Positions 20,701 through 28,123 of a DNA stretch of 64,000 bases are shown here, piece after piece (the stretch's first letter is position 1; each line of letters starts with the position of its first letter). A program made the translations under genes and the position numbers. The stretch is taken from the NCBI RefSeq assembly GCF_014635205.1, contig NZ_BMCN01000001.1, positions 930,001-994,000 of the forward strand, read 5' to 3'. Source of the DNA: Jeotgalicoccus aerolatus (GTDB lineage: Bacteria; Bacillota; Bacilli; Staphylococcales; Salinicoccaceae). The notes below the pieces were generated by a model. It was not told the origin of the DNA and searched no databases. It saw only the letters and a list, made by a program, of their open reading frames with translations.

Positions 20701-21260
20701 TTATCGATAAAATGAGGAATCATATTTAAATCTTCTATATTATATTTAGATATTTGCTCGTTCCACATCGTATATATTTTATTTAAGTCTTCATATTTTT
20801 CAGTTGTGCGGCCTTTATCGAACGTCATATCATTTAATTGGCCAGGTGCTACACTGTAAGCTCTGAACTCTGTAATCTGCTCCAGTACTTTTTCTGAAAA
20901 CTTAATATAGCCCTGTGATGTATGATAATAATTTAAAACATCTTTCATATCGTCCATCAGTTTATGCATGAACATCACATGCCCCGCTTCAGACAGCGAT
21001 TCTTTTTCCGGCTGGCCGAGTTCATTGTAAACATGCCACATTAAACGTGTAAAACTGAATACGCTCGTCCTCATACTGCCCCCAGCCAGCCCGTTTTTCG
21101 GCTGGGTGATCAGCTGTTCGTATGACAAGGTGTTTTGAGTTGGTGTAATAATATATATATTTGACCCGAGTGGTGAGTCTTTGGTCAGTGCTTCTATTTC
21201 ATTGAACATTTGACTTGTTTTACCCGTACCGCTCGTTCCGGTCCATATAGTTATCCCCAT
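17781..21260 (-). CDS. addB: ATP-dependent helicase/deoxyribonuclease subunit B
   Basis: Partner of AddA; carries an inactivated helicase fold and an iron-sulfur-stapled nuclease that cuts the other strand. P-loop G-T-S-G-T-G-K-T is at residues 8-15. The nuclease active-site I-I-D-Y-K-S-S is near residue 955. The four Fe-S cysteines are visible: one in S-Y-F-N-C-H-F and three in P-C-R-F-C-D-F-K-A-A-C near the C terminus. 1159 residues is normal. GAGGAG precedes the ATG by nine bases. The order spsB-addB-addA is the staphylococcal arrangement. Confidence 0.95.
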   Translation of the reverse strand: MGITIWTGTSGTGKTSQMFNEIEALTKDSPLGSNIYIITPTQNTLSYEQLITQPKNGLAGGSMRTSVFSFTRLMWHVYNELGQPEKESLSEAGHVMFMHKLMDDMKDVLNYYHTSQGYIKFSEKVLEQITEFRAYSVAPGQLNDMTFDKGRTTEKYEDLNKIYTMWNEQISKYNIEDLNMIPHFIDKINQTGNVRTLNDAVIYIDGFHNFTESEFDLIYALEKKVSQINLLLTHSKSDSTEQAERDLQLFRKTEAVITRIQEIFGEDYAEFRHFDDEFMRSKRPGLTQLESYIKTGKKMSNYDGITITESPSVQEEVTEVARNIETLVREKGAAYSDIGILYRDSAYEEYIKTIFKRFNISFHMDSEHSMHSNPFTSLIIAVLECYKNRFQSAAFLNVLKTGYLNNEMDDKLLAHLENIIIERGLTGHELFDDERFAIEYRLDAEGMIERIDNTEALSEMIAYKNKKLQQLQSLFNDLKTGENVRDYVSAIYNFIVNNGILNKLETEISELEETNMRLRNETEQAYNLFIRLLDDSYTVFKDERVDFSLFYETFMDGLKSAAFNTRPATIDQVIIGLLDLAKVENKKYVFIIGMNYNVMPQESRSNTIVTDEEKLVLKNRGITLSPSARTLAQDERFVFYLGVTRPTDELYISWSKTLHNKETTKLSPFVSEFLPEDPERVLNYTYRKTAHYDVENSIRLISSVRSMEALEHYKIRQLMSADKKYLADLSRVPQYKHFISVYNLLKKDSRQAVMKRMIRNLTYKNRAEKINKETAEILYGEEMKASVSRFQSYFNCHFQHFSNYGLKLNVRQDYTVRPLEIGNLYHNALEKVASDLNMTLQHDDEVIMSSVKEAVQTVLQTISYGIFERSEYYLSLKEKAVQAITTTLLFMKDIEKLGNYKMQMIEAVFGKASDQLGELTLTSPNGKKIILRGKIDRVDTYNADGKVYVNIIDYKSSARDLRKPDVLNGVELQIITYMYVLMNKAEKILGGKVMPNAMLFYHVNEPKVKAETEEEAFKERRSALKPKGLFVGDDNASQIDGNSGLMKLISDSENINDYYPLKEKKDGTFDSYSQKRVMSSTMFEHYSNYVMNKFKTATDEIYDGNTLANPIDTNGGLPCRFCDFKAACHIDKLINAGDYRTNRISDDDIEAFESEVHDG

Positions 21261-21283
21261 GCCGCAAGTCTCCTCACTTGAAT

Positions 21284-21318
21284 AAAGGAGATATTAGATT
21301 TCCTAATATCTCCTTTTT
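21284..21318 (-). terminator. Hairpin between spsB and addB
   Basis: Inverted repeat AAAGGAGATATTAG / CTAATATCTCCTTT with a short loop, lying 24 bases upstream of the addB start codon and 15 bases after spsB. It is likely a partial terminator or processing site, because no separate addB promoter is evident downstream of it. Confidence 0.65.
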
Positions 21319-21332
21319 AATAATATTTAAAA

Positions 21333-21872
21333 TTAAAAATCAATCGCTATTTCATTCAGCGGCCAGAATCTTAACTGAACTTCACCGATAATAGAGTCCT
21401 CTGTAATTAAACCAAAATCTCTTGAGTCCCGGCTGACCGGACGGTTATCTCCTAACACTAAATATTGACCTTCAGGGATGACGTCACCTTCCACGCCGAG
21501 TTCACTCAGCGTAAAGTTATCCATATAAGATTCACCCTGGTGTACAACATAGTCTTCCTGAAGCGGTTCACCGTTTACATATACCGTTCTGTCCACCATT
21601 TCAACAGTATCTCCCGGCACGCCGATCACACGTTTAACGTAAGCCGACTCTTCATTTGAGTTAAAGACTATAACATCATCACGTTCGACATCTGAAATAT
21701 CATATATAAATTTATTTACAACGACTCTGTCGCCGTCTTCTAAAGTCGGATCCATGCTTAAGCCGTCGACTGAAAACGATACGAAGAGAAACATTCTGAT
21801 TACAACAATAACCACTATCGCAATAATAATAGCAACTGCCCATTCTCGAATTTCTTTAATCAATGATGACAC
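21333..21872 (-). CDS. spsB: Type I signal peptidase
   Basis: Membrane-bound serine-lysine protease that removes signal peptides from Sec and Tat exported proteins. 179 residues. One N-terminal transmembrane helix (about 12-31) is followed by the extracytoplasmic domain. The nucleophile Ser39 is in D-G-L-S-M-D-P-T-L and the general-base Lys80 is in Y-V-K-R-V-I-G-V-P-G-D. The C-terminal G-D-N-R-P-V-S-R-D-S-R motif is present. No inactive SpsA-type paralogue is next to it, unlike in S. aureus; a TVP38 protein lies three bases upstream instead. Confidence 0.94.
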   Translation of the reverse strand: MSSLIKEIREWAVAIIIAIVVIVVIRMFLFVSFSVDGLSMDPTLEDGDRVVVNKFIYDISDVERDDVIVFNSNEESAYVKRVIGVPGDTVEMVDRTVYVNGEPLQEDYVVHQGESYMDNFTLSELGVEGDVIPEGQYLVLGDNRPVSRDSRDFGLITEDSIIGEVQLRFWPLNEIAIDF

Positions 21873-21875
21873 CTC

Positions 21876-22475
21876 TTATTTTTTCATTTTTCTTTCAAGG
21901 TATTTCTGATACCATTTCGACAGTAAGTATAACAGTACTAAAAACACCAGTGATAATATCATTTTTAAGGGCGAGTCAAAAAATGAAGTAATATCATAAC
22001 CGACAAGTGTCATCGATAAAATCATAATAAATTTTGACGCTAATAATATATATAAGTATACATGTCTTCTTATGTTAGATAAAGCGGTGATAACATTCAC
22101 AACTGAGGACGGCGTAAACGGCAGCGACAGCAGTATAAATAAAAATGTAAATCCTCTTTCATCTATAAATTTCAGCATTCTCTCAAGCTTTTCATGCTTC
22201 TCTATATATTTATGAGCAGGCTTTCTAAACAAGCTTCTGACCGTCAGAAATACAAGATAACTTCCCGCTACACTTGCGGCATAGCTGACTAAAAAGCCGA
22301 CGATTACGCCGTAAGAATTAATATTTAAAATCACAATAAAGACCAGCGGTAAAATCGGTAAAAATGCTTCGGCAAAAACAAGCAGAAAGCCGACGATAAA
22401 ACCTAAGTCTCCAAATCTTTGAAACAGCATTTCTATGCCCTGCTCAGTCGTTAACAATTCTATAAATTCGTTCAC
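21876..22475 (-). CDS. TVP38/TMEM64 (DedA superfamily) membrane protein
   Basis: 199-residue polytopic inner-membrane protein, with about five hydrophobic segments. The core F-A-E-A-F-L-P-I-L-P and the later L-P-F-T-P-S-S-V-V-N-V-I-T-A-L-S block identify the VTT/DedA-like fold. Members are linked to lipid flipping or membrane homeostasis, but the substrate of this one is unknown. Start is GTG at 22473-22475 with GAGGGG six bases upstream. It is transcribed with spsB (three-base gap). Confidence 0.78.
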   Translation of the reverse strand: MNEFIELLTTEQGIEMLFQRFGDLGFIVGFLLVFAEAFLPILPLVFIVILNINSYGVIVGFLVSYAASVAGSYLVFLTVRSLFRKPAHKYIEKHEKLERMLKFIDERGFTFLFILLSLPFTPSSVVNVITALSNIRRHVYLYILLASKFIMILSMTLVGYDITSFFDSPLKMILSLVFLVLLYLLSKWYQKYLERKMKK

Positions 22476-22498
22476 TAGTGTCCCCTCATTACAAAAAT

Positions 22499-22534
22499 AC
22501 TAAAAGACTATATTTGTAATATAGTCTTTTAGAA
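22499..22534 (-). terminator. Terminator of the trp operon
   Basis: Near-perfect hairpin CTAAAAGACTATA / TATAGTCTTTTAG followed on the minus strand by TATTTTTG. It lies between trpA and the TVP38 gene. Confidence 0.85.
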
Positions 22535-22587
22535 TAGAATATCAAATTATTTTTATTTATTATAACACGATTAATGACGATTTATCG

Positions 22588-23376
22588 TTATTTAGCATGC
22601 TGAGCTGTTTTTCTCGGAATGAGTGCTTTAATTTTTTCGCTTTCATTATTATGAAAATAACTGACAATTTTTGAGCCGACAATTACGCCGTCACAAGACG
22701 CTCCAAGTGCGGCTGCCGCTTCAGCTGAAGCAATACCGAATCCTGCACATACAGGCACCCTGCTCTTACTTTTAATGCGCTTAAGATTATCAAAGACTTC
22801 CTGGCTGTAACCTGACTTGCTGCCTGTAATGCCATTAACTGTCACTGCATAAATAAACCCTTCAGCATCTTCTGCAATTTTCTCCAGTCTATCGTCAGTT
22901 GTCGTCAATGTTGCCAGTCGAATAATTGCAATTTCGGTATTTTTCAGAGCATGTTTTAACTCGTCTTCTTCTTCAAGCGGCACATCCGGAACGATCACAC
23001 CGCTGACATTTGCCTCCGCACTGTCTATAGCAAACCGTTCCAGACCATAGTGGAAAACTGGATTGTAATATGTCATTAAGACATAAGGGACATGAATGTC
23101 ATGTTTGATTTCTTTAAGCTTGTGCAGAATATCTTTCAGACTCGTATCTTGTTCTAAAGCACGGATTCCCGCTTCCTGGATGACAGGTCCGTCTGCAGCA
23201 GGATCGCTGAAAGGGATGCCGATTTCAATTAAATCTACACCTGCGTCCTCTAAAGTCTTAATCTGTTTTGGCAGCTGGTCCAAGCCGCCATCACCGGCCA
23301 TAATATACGCGATAAATGCTTTATCATCACTGTGATTTAACGTTTCAAACATATCTTTAATACGGGCTTTAGTCAT
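22588..23376 (-). CDS. trpA: Tryptophan synthase alpha chain
   Basis: TIM-barrel subunit that cleaves indole-3-glycerol phosphate to indole and glyceraldehyde 3-phosphate and channels indole to TrpB. 262 residues. The catalytic Glu and Asp lie in [16 protein letters not shown], and the phosphate-binding G-F-G-I-A-S and G-V-I-V-G-S are near the C terminus. An upstream ATG at 23457 is in frame but lies within trpB; the ATG at 23376 follows GGAGGGGAG and overlaps the trpB stop as ATGACTAA. It is the last gene of the operon. Confidence 0.96.
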   Translation of the reverse strand: MTKARIKDMFETLNHSDDKAFIAYIMAGDGGLDQLPKQIKTLEDAGVDLIEIGIPFSDPAADGPVIQEAGIRALEQDTSLKDILHKLKEIKHDIHVPYVLMTYYNPVFHYGLERFAIDSAEANVSGVIVPDVPLEEEDELKHALKNTEIAIIRLATLTTTDDRLEKIAEDAEGFIYAVTVNGITGSKSGYSQEVFDNLKRIKSKSRVPVCAGFGIASAEAAAALGASCDGVIVGSKIVSYFHNNESEKIKALIPRKTAQHAK

Positions 23377-24577
23377 TGTTTCTCCCCTCCAGTTCTGCTT
23401 TAACAATTTCAACATCTTTGTCCCCTCTGCCTGACAGAGATACGACAATGATGTCATTTTTAGGAAGTTCGGGCGCGATTTTCATAACATAAGCGATAGC
23501 ATGTGAGCTTTCAAGGGCAGGGATAATGCCTTCTGTTTTTGACAATTCTACAAAGGCTTCCAGCGCTTCTTGATCATTTGCATATTCATAACTGGCGCGC
23601 TTGGTATTAAATAAATGACTGTGTTCAGGGCCGATGCCGGGATAGTCCAGACCTGCTGAAATCGAATGCGTTCCCTGCAGCTGGCCGTTTTCATCCTGCA
23701 GCATGTGCATCTTAGCACCGTGAGCAATGCCGACCGAGCCTTTATTAATTGCTGCCGCTACTTTAGAAGTATCTATACCTTCACCAGCCGCTTCAACACC
23801 GATTAATTCAACGTCTTTATCTTCTATAAAATTATAGAACATCCCAATGGCGTTGCTGCCGCCGCCGATACATGCTACAACTTTATTTGGCAGGCGTCCT
23901 TCTTTTGATAAAATCTGTGCCTTCGCTTCGTGAGAAATAATACTCTGGAAGTCTCTGACGATTTCAGGAAATGGGTGCGGTCCGAGTGCTGATCCGATGA
24001 CATAATGTGTATCTTCCATATGCTGGACCCAGTATCTCATCGCTTCGTTTACAGCATCTTTCAATGTTGCAGTCCCTTGGTCGACTTTAATGACTTCAGC
24101 ACCTAAAAGCTCCATTCTAAACACATTCAATTCCTGGCGGGCGGCATCTTTACTCCCCATAAATACTTTACATTCCAGTCCAAGGAGAGCGGCAATCGTC
24201 GCTGTCGCCACACCGTGCTGGCCGGCACCTGTTTCAGCAATCACTTTCGTTTTACCCATATATTTCGTTAACAGGCCTTGCCCGATGGCATTATTGATTT
24301 TATGAGCGCCGGTATGATTTAAATCTTCACGTTTTAAATATATTTTAGCGCCGCCAAGCTTTTCACTTAAGCGTTCTGCATAATACAGCGGATTTTCACG
24401 GCCGACATATTCTTTCATCAGATAATCGAATTCCCGCTGAAATTCCGGGTCTTCTTTTGCTTTTTTATAGGCTGTTTTTAATTCTTCTAATGTAGTAATT
24501 AGTGATTCAGCAACATAAGTCCCGCCAAATTCACCATATTTACCTGTTTCATTCGGGAAATCATATGTCTTAGTCAT
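23369..24577 (-). CDS. trpB: Tryptophan synthase beta chain
   Basis: PLP enzyme that condenses indole with serine to tryptophan, partner of TrpA. 402 residues. The Schiff-base lysine lies in H-T-G-A-H-K-I-N-N, the PLP phosphate loop is G-G-G-S-N-A-I-G, and the glutamate-containing A-E-T-G-A-G-Q-H-G motif is present. The start at ATG 24577 has GAGGTGG five bases before it and overlaps the trpF stop by eight bases; the longer 24595 start is inside trpF with no ribosome site. Confidence 0.97.
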   Translation of the reverse strand: MTKTYDFPNETGKYGEFGGTYVAESLITTLEELKTAYKKAKEDPEFQREFDYLMKEYVGRENPLYYAERLSEKLGGAKIYLKREDLNHTGAHKINNAIGQGLLTKYMGKTKVIAETGAGQHGVATATIAALLGLECKVFMGSKDAARQELNVFRMELLGAEVIKVDQGTATLKDAVNEAMRYWVQHMEDTHYVIGSALGPHPFPEIVRDFQSIISHEAKAQILSKEGRLPNKVVACIGGGSNAIGMFYNFIEDKDVELIGVEAAGEGIDTSKVAAAINKGSVGIAHGAKMHMLQDENGQLQGTHSISAGLDYPGIGPEHSHLFNTKRASYEYANDQEALEAFVELSKTEGIIPALESSHAIAYVMKIAPELPKNDIIVVSLSGRGDKDVEIVKAELEGRNND

Positions 24578-25187
24578 GGGCTCCACCTCTAACATTTTTT
24601 ATAAATTTGCGTATAAGTTCCTGATCTTTCTTTCCGTCTTTTTCTACTCCGCTTGACACATCAATTAGAGCCGGCGTAACATTTTTAACTGCTTTGTCTA
24701 CGTTATCCGGATTTAAACCGCCAGCCAGCCCCAGTCTATTGCGGTCCAATAATTCCAGCGGGAGTTCTGACCAGTTAAACACCGTGCCGCTGCCGCCGTA
24801 ATATTTCTCTCTCGGACTGTCGATCAGTATATATTCTGCTTTATAATCAAAACGTTCTTCGTATGACAGTTCTGAATTTGAAGGAAATGCTTTAATCGCT
24901 CTATTTTGATACTGTTCAACAAGAGCTTTATCCTCATCACCATGAAATTGAATATAATCAATAGCGGTCTCACTGAAGGCCCGGTCTGCTTCATCTTTAG
25001 TCGGGTTAACAAACACTCCGACCGTTTTAATGCCGCTGTCTATTAAAGCATCCGTAATCTCTCTGGCAGTACTATAATCAATTTGTCGTTTACTCGGTGC
25101 AAAGACCATTCCGATAAAATCCGGCTTTTCTGCTGCCGTCATCAATGCCTCTTCTACTGTACGTATTCCGCAGATTTTAACCTTCAT
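24570..25187 (-). CDS. trpF: Phosphoribosylanthranilate isomerase
   Basis: TIM-barrel enzyme converting N-(5-phosphoribosyl)anthranilate to the carboxyphenylamino-deoxyribulose phosphate. 205 residues. The N terminus V-K-I-C-G-I carries the catalytic Cys. [17 protein letters not shown] and the catalytic Asp in I-D-V-S-S-G-V-E are all seen. The GTG at 25196 lies in the ribosome site; ATG at 25187 follows AGGTGA by five bases. It overlaps the end of trpC. Confidence 0.95.
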   Translation of the reverse strand: MKVKICGIRTVEEALMTAAEKPDFIGMVFAPSKRQIDYSTAREITDALIDSGIKTVGVFVNPTKDEADRAFSETAIDYIQFHGDEDKALVEQYQNRAIKAFPSNSELSYEERFDYKAEYILIDSPREKYYGGSGTVFNWSELPLELLDRNRLGLAGGLNPDNVDKAVKNVTPALIDVSSGVEKDGKKDQELIRKFIKNVRGGAHD

Positions 25188-25953
25188 TTGTGTCACCTAA
25201 TTTCAGTTCTTTGATTTTCTCTTCAATGCTGTCCGACCGCATTAAGGACTCTCCGACGAGCATGCCGGATGCGCCCGCGGCTTTCATGCGCTGTGCGTCA
25301 GCTGCAGAATGTATGCCGCTTTCGGCAATAAAATGTATATCCTGACTGCCATATTTTTTAAGCAGATTTTCAGTATTGCTGATATCTACTGTAAAGGTTT
25401 TTAAGTCTCTGTTATTAATTCCTATAATTACAGGAGAAATCTTCAGCGCCCGTTTCAATTCATCTTCATTGTGAACTTCAACGATAATGTTGAGTCCAAG
25501 TGAGTCAGCATACTGATATAAATCTAGCAGTGCTGCATCATCTAAAATGGTGACAATCAGTAAAATAATATCTGCTCCGTGATTATAGGCTCGGTTAATC
25601 TGGCGTTTGTCGATAATAAAGTCTTTGTTTAAAAGCGGTACGTCAGCAATTTTTGAAATCTCTTCTAAGTCTGAAAAACTGCCTTTAAAAAAATGATGCT
25701 CGGTCAGTACGCTGATAGCATCTGCCCCGCCCTTCATATAGGCTTCCGCCTGTTTCAGCGGGTCCATTACAGCATTAATATCACCTTGCGACGGGGAGGC
25801 TCGTTTTACTTCGCCTATAAGAGCGATGCCGTCCTCGGCTTGAAGTCTGCCTTTAAAATCCTTCGGTTTTTTTCTTGTAATTAATTGTTCTTCTTTTGGA
25901 TAGGCTAATAATTTTTCTTTTTTTACTGCAACGATATCATCAAGTATTGTCAT
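25177..25953 (-). CDS. trpC: Indole-3-glycerol phosphate synthase
   Basis: TIM-barrel enzyme that closes the indole ring from CdRP with loss of CO2 and water. 258 residues. The signatures are I-G-E-V-K-R-A-S-P-S-Q-G-D-I (catalytic Lys and Glu side), L-L-N-K-D-F-I-I, G-I-N-N-R-D-L, A-E-S-G-I and G-A-S-G-M-L-V-G-E-S. ATG overlaps the trpD stop by four bases (ATGA), with GAGGAGGG upstream. Confidence 0.96.
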   Translation of the reverse strand: MTILDDIVAVKKEKLLAYPKEEQLITRKKPKDFKGRLQAEDGIALIGEVKRASPSQGDINAVMDPLKQAEAYMKGGADAISVLTEHHFFKGSFSDLEEISKIADVPLLNKDFIIDKRQINRAYNHGADIILLIVTILDDAALLDLYQYADSLGLNIIVEVHNEDELKRALKISPVIIGINNRDLKTFTVDISNTENLLKKYGSQDIHFIAESGIHSAADAQRMKAAGASGMLVGESLMRSDSIEEKIKELKLGDTNEG

Positions 25954-26993
25954 TGTGCGCCCTCCTCATTATTTTTAATGACTTCGTTTAATTTGTCATA
26001 AGCATGTCCGGATTCGATGGCTTGTCTCGCCGTTTGAATGCCGGCGCCGATTGATTTCGCCTTATCTGCTATAAATAAACCGATGCCTGCATTCAGCAGC
26101 ACTGTTTCTGACTGGGCGCGTGTGGCTTCGCCTTTTAAGACTGAAATCAGAATATCTTTATTTTCTTCACCGTCTCCGCCGGCGATGTCTTCAAGGTCGC
26201 AGAGTGTGAGGCCGTAGTCTGTCGGATCAATGATGACTTCTTCAATATTGCCGTTTCTTAGCAGCACGAGATGGTTTTCTCCTAATAGTGTCGCTTCATC
26301 CATATGACCCGCACCGTTCAATACAACAGCATTTTTACGGCCGAGACGCTGGAGAACTTTTGCCATTGTCAGTAATTTTGTACGGTCGTAGATGCCGAGG
26401 AATTGATAATCCAAGTCGAGCGGGCTGATACATGGTCCGATAAAATTAAACACCGTCGGCCGTTTCAAGGTCTGTCTCACTCTCATAATCTGTCCCATTT
26501 TAGGATGTACATGCGGTGCGCTTAAAAATGTAATGTTGGACTGATTGAGTTCTTTTGCTACTCGCTCAGCATCGAAGTTTAAATTCACACCGAGTGCTTG
26601 AAGCACATCTGAGCTGCCGGTTTTACTCGTAACACTTTTGTTGCCGTGTTTTGCAACTGTGACACCGGCACTCGCGAGAACAAAAGCTGAAGTCGTCGAG
26701 ATATTGAAACTTCCAGAACGGTCGCCGCCGGTTCCGCAGTTGTCCATGACTTTGTCTTCCACTCCAGGAATATCTTTGGCATAAGACTTCAGCACTTCTG
26801 CAATTGCAGCAATTTCATCCACCGTTTCACCTTTATTACTGAGTGCAACGATAAAACACTGCAGCTCATGATCAGTGACTTTATCGTTTAAAACATCTGT
26901 AAAAAATTCATGCATTTCCTCGTATGATAAATCCTTATGCTCTTCTGCCTTTTCAATAGCTCTTTCTGTGATTGATTTTGTATTTACTGTCAT
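25950..26993 (-). CDS. trpD: Anthranilate phosphoribosyltransferase, first gene of the operon
   Basis: Transfers phosphoribosyl from PRPP to anthranilate. 347 residues. The PRPP loop D-N-C-G-T-G-G-D-R-S-G-S-F-N-I-S-T-T is near residue 84, K-H-G-N-K-S-V-T-S-K-T-G-S-S-D is the second conserved block, and H-P-K-M-G marks the anthranilate site region. AGGAGG lies eight bases before the ATG. It is the promoter-proximal gene: trpE and trpG, which normally come first and make its substrate, are not here, and the T-box leaders run straight into trpD. Confidence 0.96.
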   Translation of the reverse strand: MTVNTKSITERAIEKAEEHKDLSYEEMHEFFTDVLNDKVTDHELQCFIVALSNKGETVDEIAAIAEVLKSYAKDIPGVEDKVMDNCGTGGDRSGSFNISTTSAFVLASAGVTVAKHGNKSVTSKTGSSDVLQALGVNLNFDAERVAKELNQSNITFLSAPHVHPKMGQIMRVRQTLKRPTVFNFIGPCISPLDLDYQFLGIYDRTKLLTMAKVLQRLGRKNAVVLNGAGHMDEATLLGENHLVLLRNGNIEEVIIDPTDYGLTLCDLEDIAGGDGEENKDILISVLKGEATRAQSETVLLNAGIGLFIADKAKSIGAGIQTARQAIESGHAYDKLNEVIKNNEEGAQ

Positions 26994-27012
26994 TTTTTCT
27001 TCCTCCTATACT

Positions 27013-27240
27013 TAAAAATCCTCCATGACAAAAATGTCATGGAGGACGATAATATACCGCGGTACCACCTCGATCGAAGTTTTCACTTCACTCACATGCA
27101 TAACGGCATTACCCGAGCAAACTTGAAAACCGGACCCCACTTCGCTGCAGAACACGCTGCCGGTTCTCACCCTGCCGGCTTTCTGTGAAACGAAAAACTG
27201 CTGCTACTATATCCATTTGCTTATATTGAATTGATATAAA
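27013..27240 (-). promoter_or_regulatory. T-box riboswitch 2 (tryptophan), proximal to trpD
   Basis: Minus-strand leader element. The conserved T-box AGGTGGTACCGCGG is at 27057-27070. An intrinsic terminator CCTCCATGAC / GTCATGGAGG followed by ATTTTT is at about 27013-27045. A Stem I region carries paired CCGGC arms at about 27130-27185. The most plausible specifier is TGG (Trp) at 27137-27139, within G-C-G-A-A-G-T-G-G-G-G. Uncharged tRNA-Trp would stabilise the antiterminator and allow trpD transcription. The specifier context is a little less canonical than in the upstream copy. Confidence 0.88.
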
Positions 27241-27450
27241 TAAAAAAGCTCCCCATACTTAATATAAAAATATTAAGGACGGAGAGCCGCGGTGCCACCT
27301 ATATTGACCGAAAAACCGGTCCACTCATTAAAAGTTATATTGAATTAAATTTTATAAAAGAAGTCCATTCGCATATATGATCTACCGGTTCACAGCACCA
27401 CCGGCTCTCTTTTAAATCAATATATGTTACTACTCTTCCTTCGAATTGAT
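27241..27450 (-). promoter_or_regulatory. T-box riboswitch 1 (tryptophan), promoter proximal
   Basis: Minus-strand leader. Stem I begins with GAAGGAAGAGTAGTAA and contains AGAGAGCCGG / CCGGT. The specifier loop reads GCGAATGGACTTC with TGG (Trp) at 27365-27367. The T-box AGGTGGCACCGCGG is at 27287-27300. The terminator hairpin (CTTAATAT/ATATTAAG core inside CTCTCC/GGGGAG) with a six-T run is at about 27243-27285. It is a complete T-box in its own right, in series with the second copy. Confidence 0.92.
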
Positions 27451-27454
27451 TCTA

Positions 27455-27483
27455 ATATTAACAAGATAAAAATATAAGTGCAA
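27455..27483 (-). promoter_or_regulatory. trp operon promoter
   Basis: Minus strand: -35 TTGCAC at 27478-27483, 17-base spacer, -10 TAATAT at 27455-27460. Initiation near 27448 places both T-boxes in the transcript and gives a leader of roughly 455 bases. Confidence 0.8.
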
Positions 27484-27495
27484 GGGATAAATTTT

Positions 27496-27510
27496 ATTTA
27501 TCTGAAAATT
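27496..27510. promoter_or_regulatory. Possible CodY box upstream of the trp promoter
   Basis: ATTTATCTGAAAATT matches the CodY consensus AATTTTCWGAAAATT at 13 of 15 positions and lies 12 bases upstream of the trp -35. CodY represses many amino-acid operons in low-GC Gram-positives; that it does so here is inference from one site. Confidence 0.45.
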
Positions 27511-27538
27511 CTTTCTAGATTAGTAGAGAGGATTTAGT

Positions 27539-28054
27539 GAGAGCGCTTGTGATTCAGGGGTTGCGGCCGCTTGTGATTTCCTCATGCGGTCGATAACTAT
27601 TTTGCGGCCGCTTGTGATTTCCTCATGCGGTCGATAACCAGTTTGCGCCCGCTTGTGATTTCCTCATGCGGTCAATATCCAGTTTGCGGCCGCTTGTGAA
27701 TCGCTCATGCGGTCGATAACTATTTTGCGGCCGCTTGTGATTTCCTCATGCGGTCGATAACTATTTTGCGGCCGCTTGTGATTTCCTTATGCGGTCGATA
27801 ACCAGTTTGCGGCCGCTTGTGATTTCCTTATGCGGTCGATAACTATTTTGCGGCCGCTTGTCACCCGCTCATGCGGTCAATAACCAGTTTGCGGCCGCTT
27901 GTGATTTCCTCATGCGGTCAATAACTAGTTTGCGGCCGCTTGTGATCCTTTCATACGGTCAATATCCAGTTTGCGCCCGCTTGTCACCCGCTCATGCGGT
28001 CAATAACTAGTTTGCGGCCGCTTGTCACCCCCTCAACCGGTCACAAAAACAAAA
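27539..28054. repeat. 41-bp tandem repeat array, 12 units
   Basis: Units start at 27563, 27604, 27645, 27686, 27727, 27768, 27809, 27850, 27891, 27932, 27973 and 28014, each exactly 41 bases. A truncated partial unit precedes them (about 27539-27562). Each unit begins GCGGCCGCTTGTGA (GCGCCCGC in units 3 and 11), then a variable 4-6 base core, TCATGCGGTC, and an AT-rich linker ending TTTT or GTTT. Units 1 and 5 are identical; units 8-12 are more divergent, and the last one decays after CCGGTCA. The CGACCGC and GCGGCCG parts can pair as a hairpin on the minus strand. 41 is not a multiple of 3 and the linker holds TAA, so it is not coding. It is GC-rich against AT-rich flanks and lies between the gudB terminator and the trp promoter. 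Confidence 0.95.
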
Positions 28055-28078
28055 AATCCATCCAAATCCTAAAAAACA

Positions 28079-28113
28079 AAAAAAGACAAAACCCCGAAAG
28101 GTTTTGTCTTTAA
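28079..28113 (-). terminator. Terminator of gudB
   Basis: Hairpin AAAGACAAAACC / GGTTTTGTCTTT with loop CCGAAA, followed on the minus strand by a T-rich tract; eleven bases after the gudB stop. Confidence 0.88.
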
Positions 28114-28123
28114 AATTTAAATA

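Noticed and set aside
27563-28054. CRISPR array
   Set aside because: The units are contiguous with no unique spacers between them, and no cas gene is in the window.
27539-28054. Coding tandem repeat (surface protein repeat)
   Set aside because: The period of 41 is not a multiple of three and the linker carries TAA, so every frame is interrupted within a few units.
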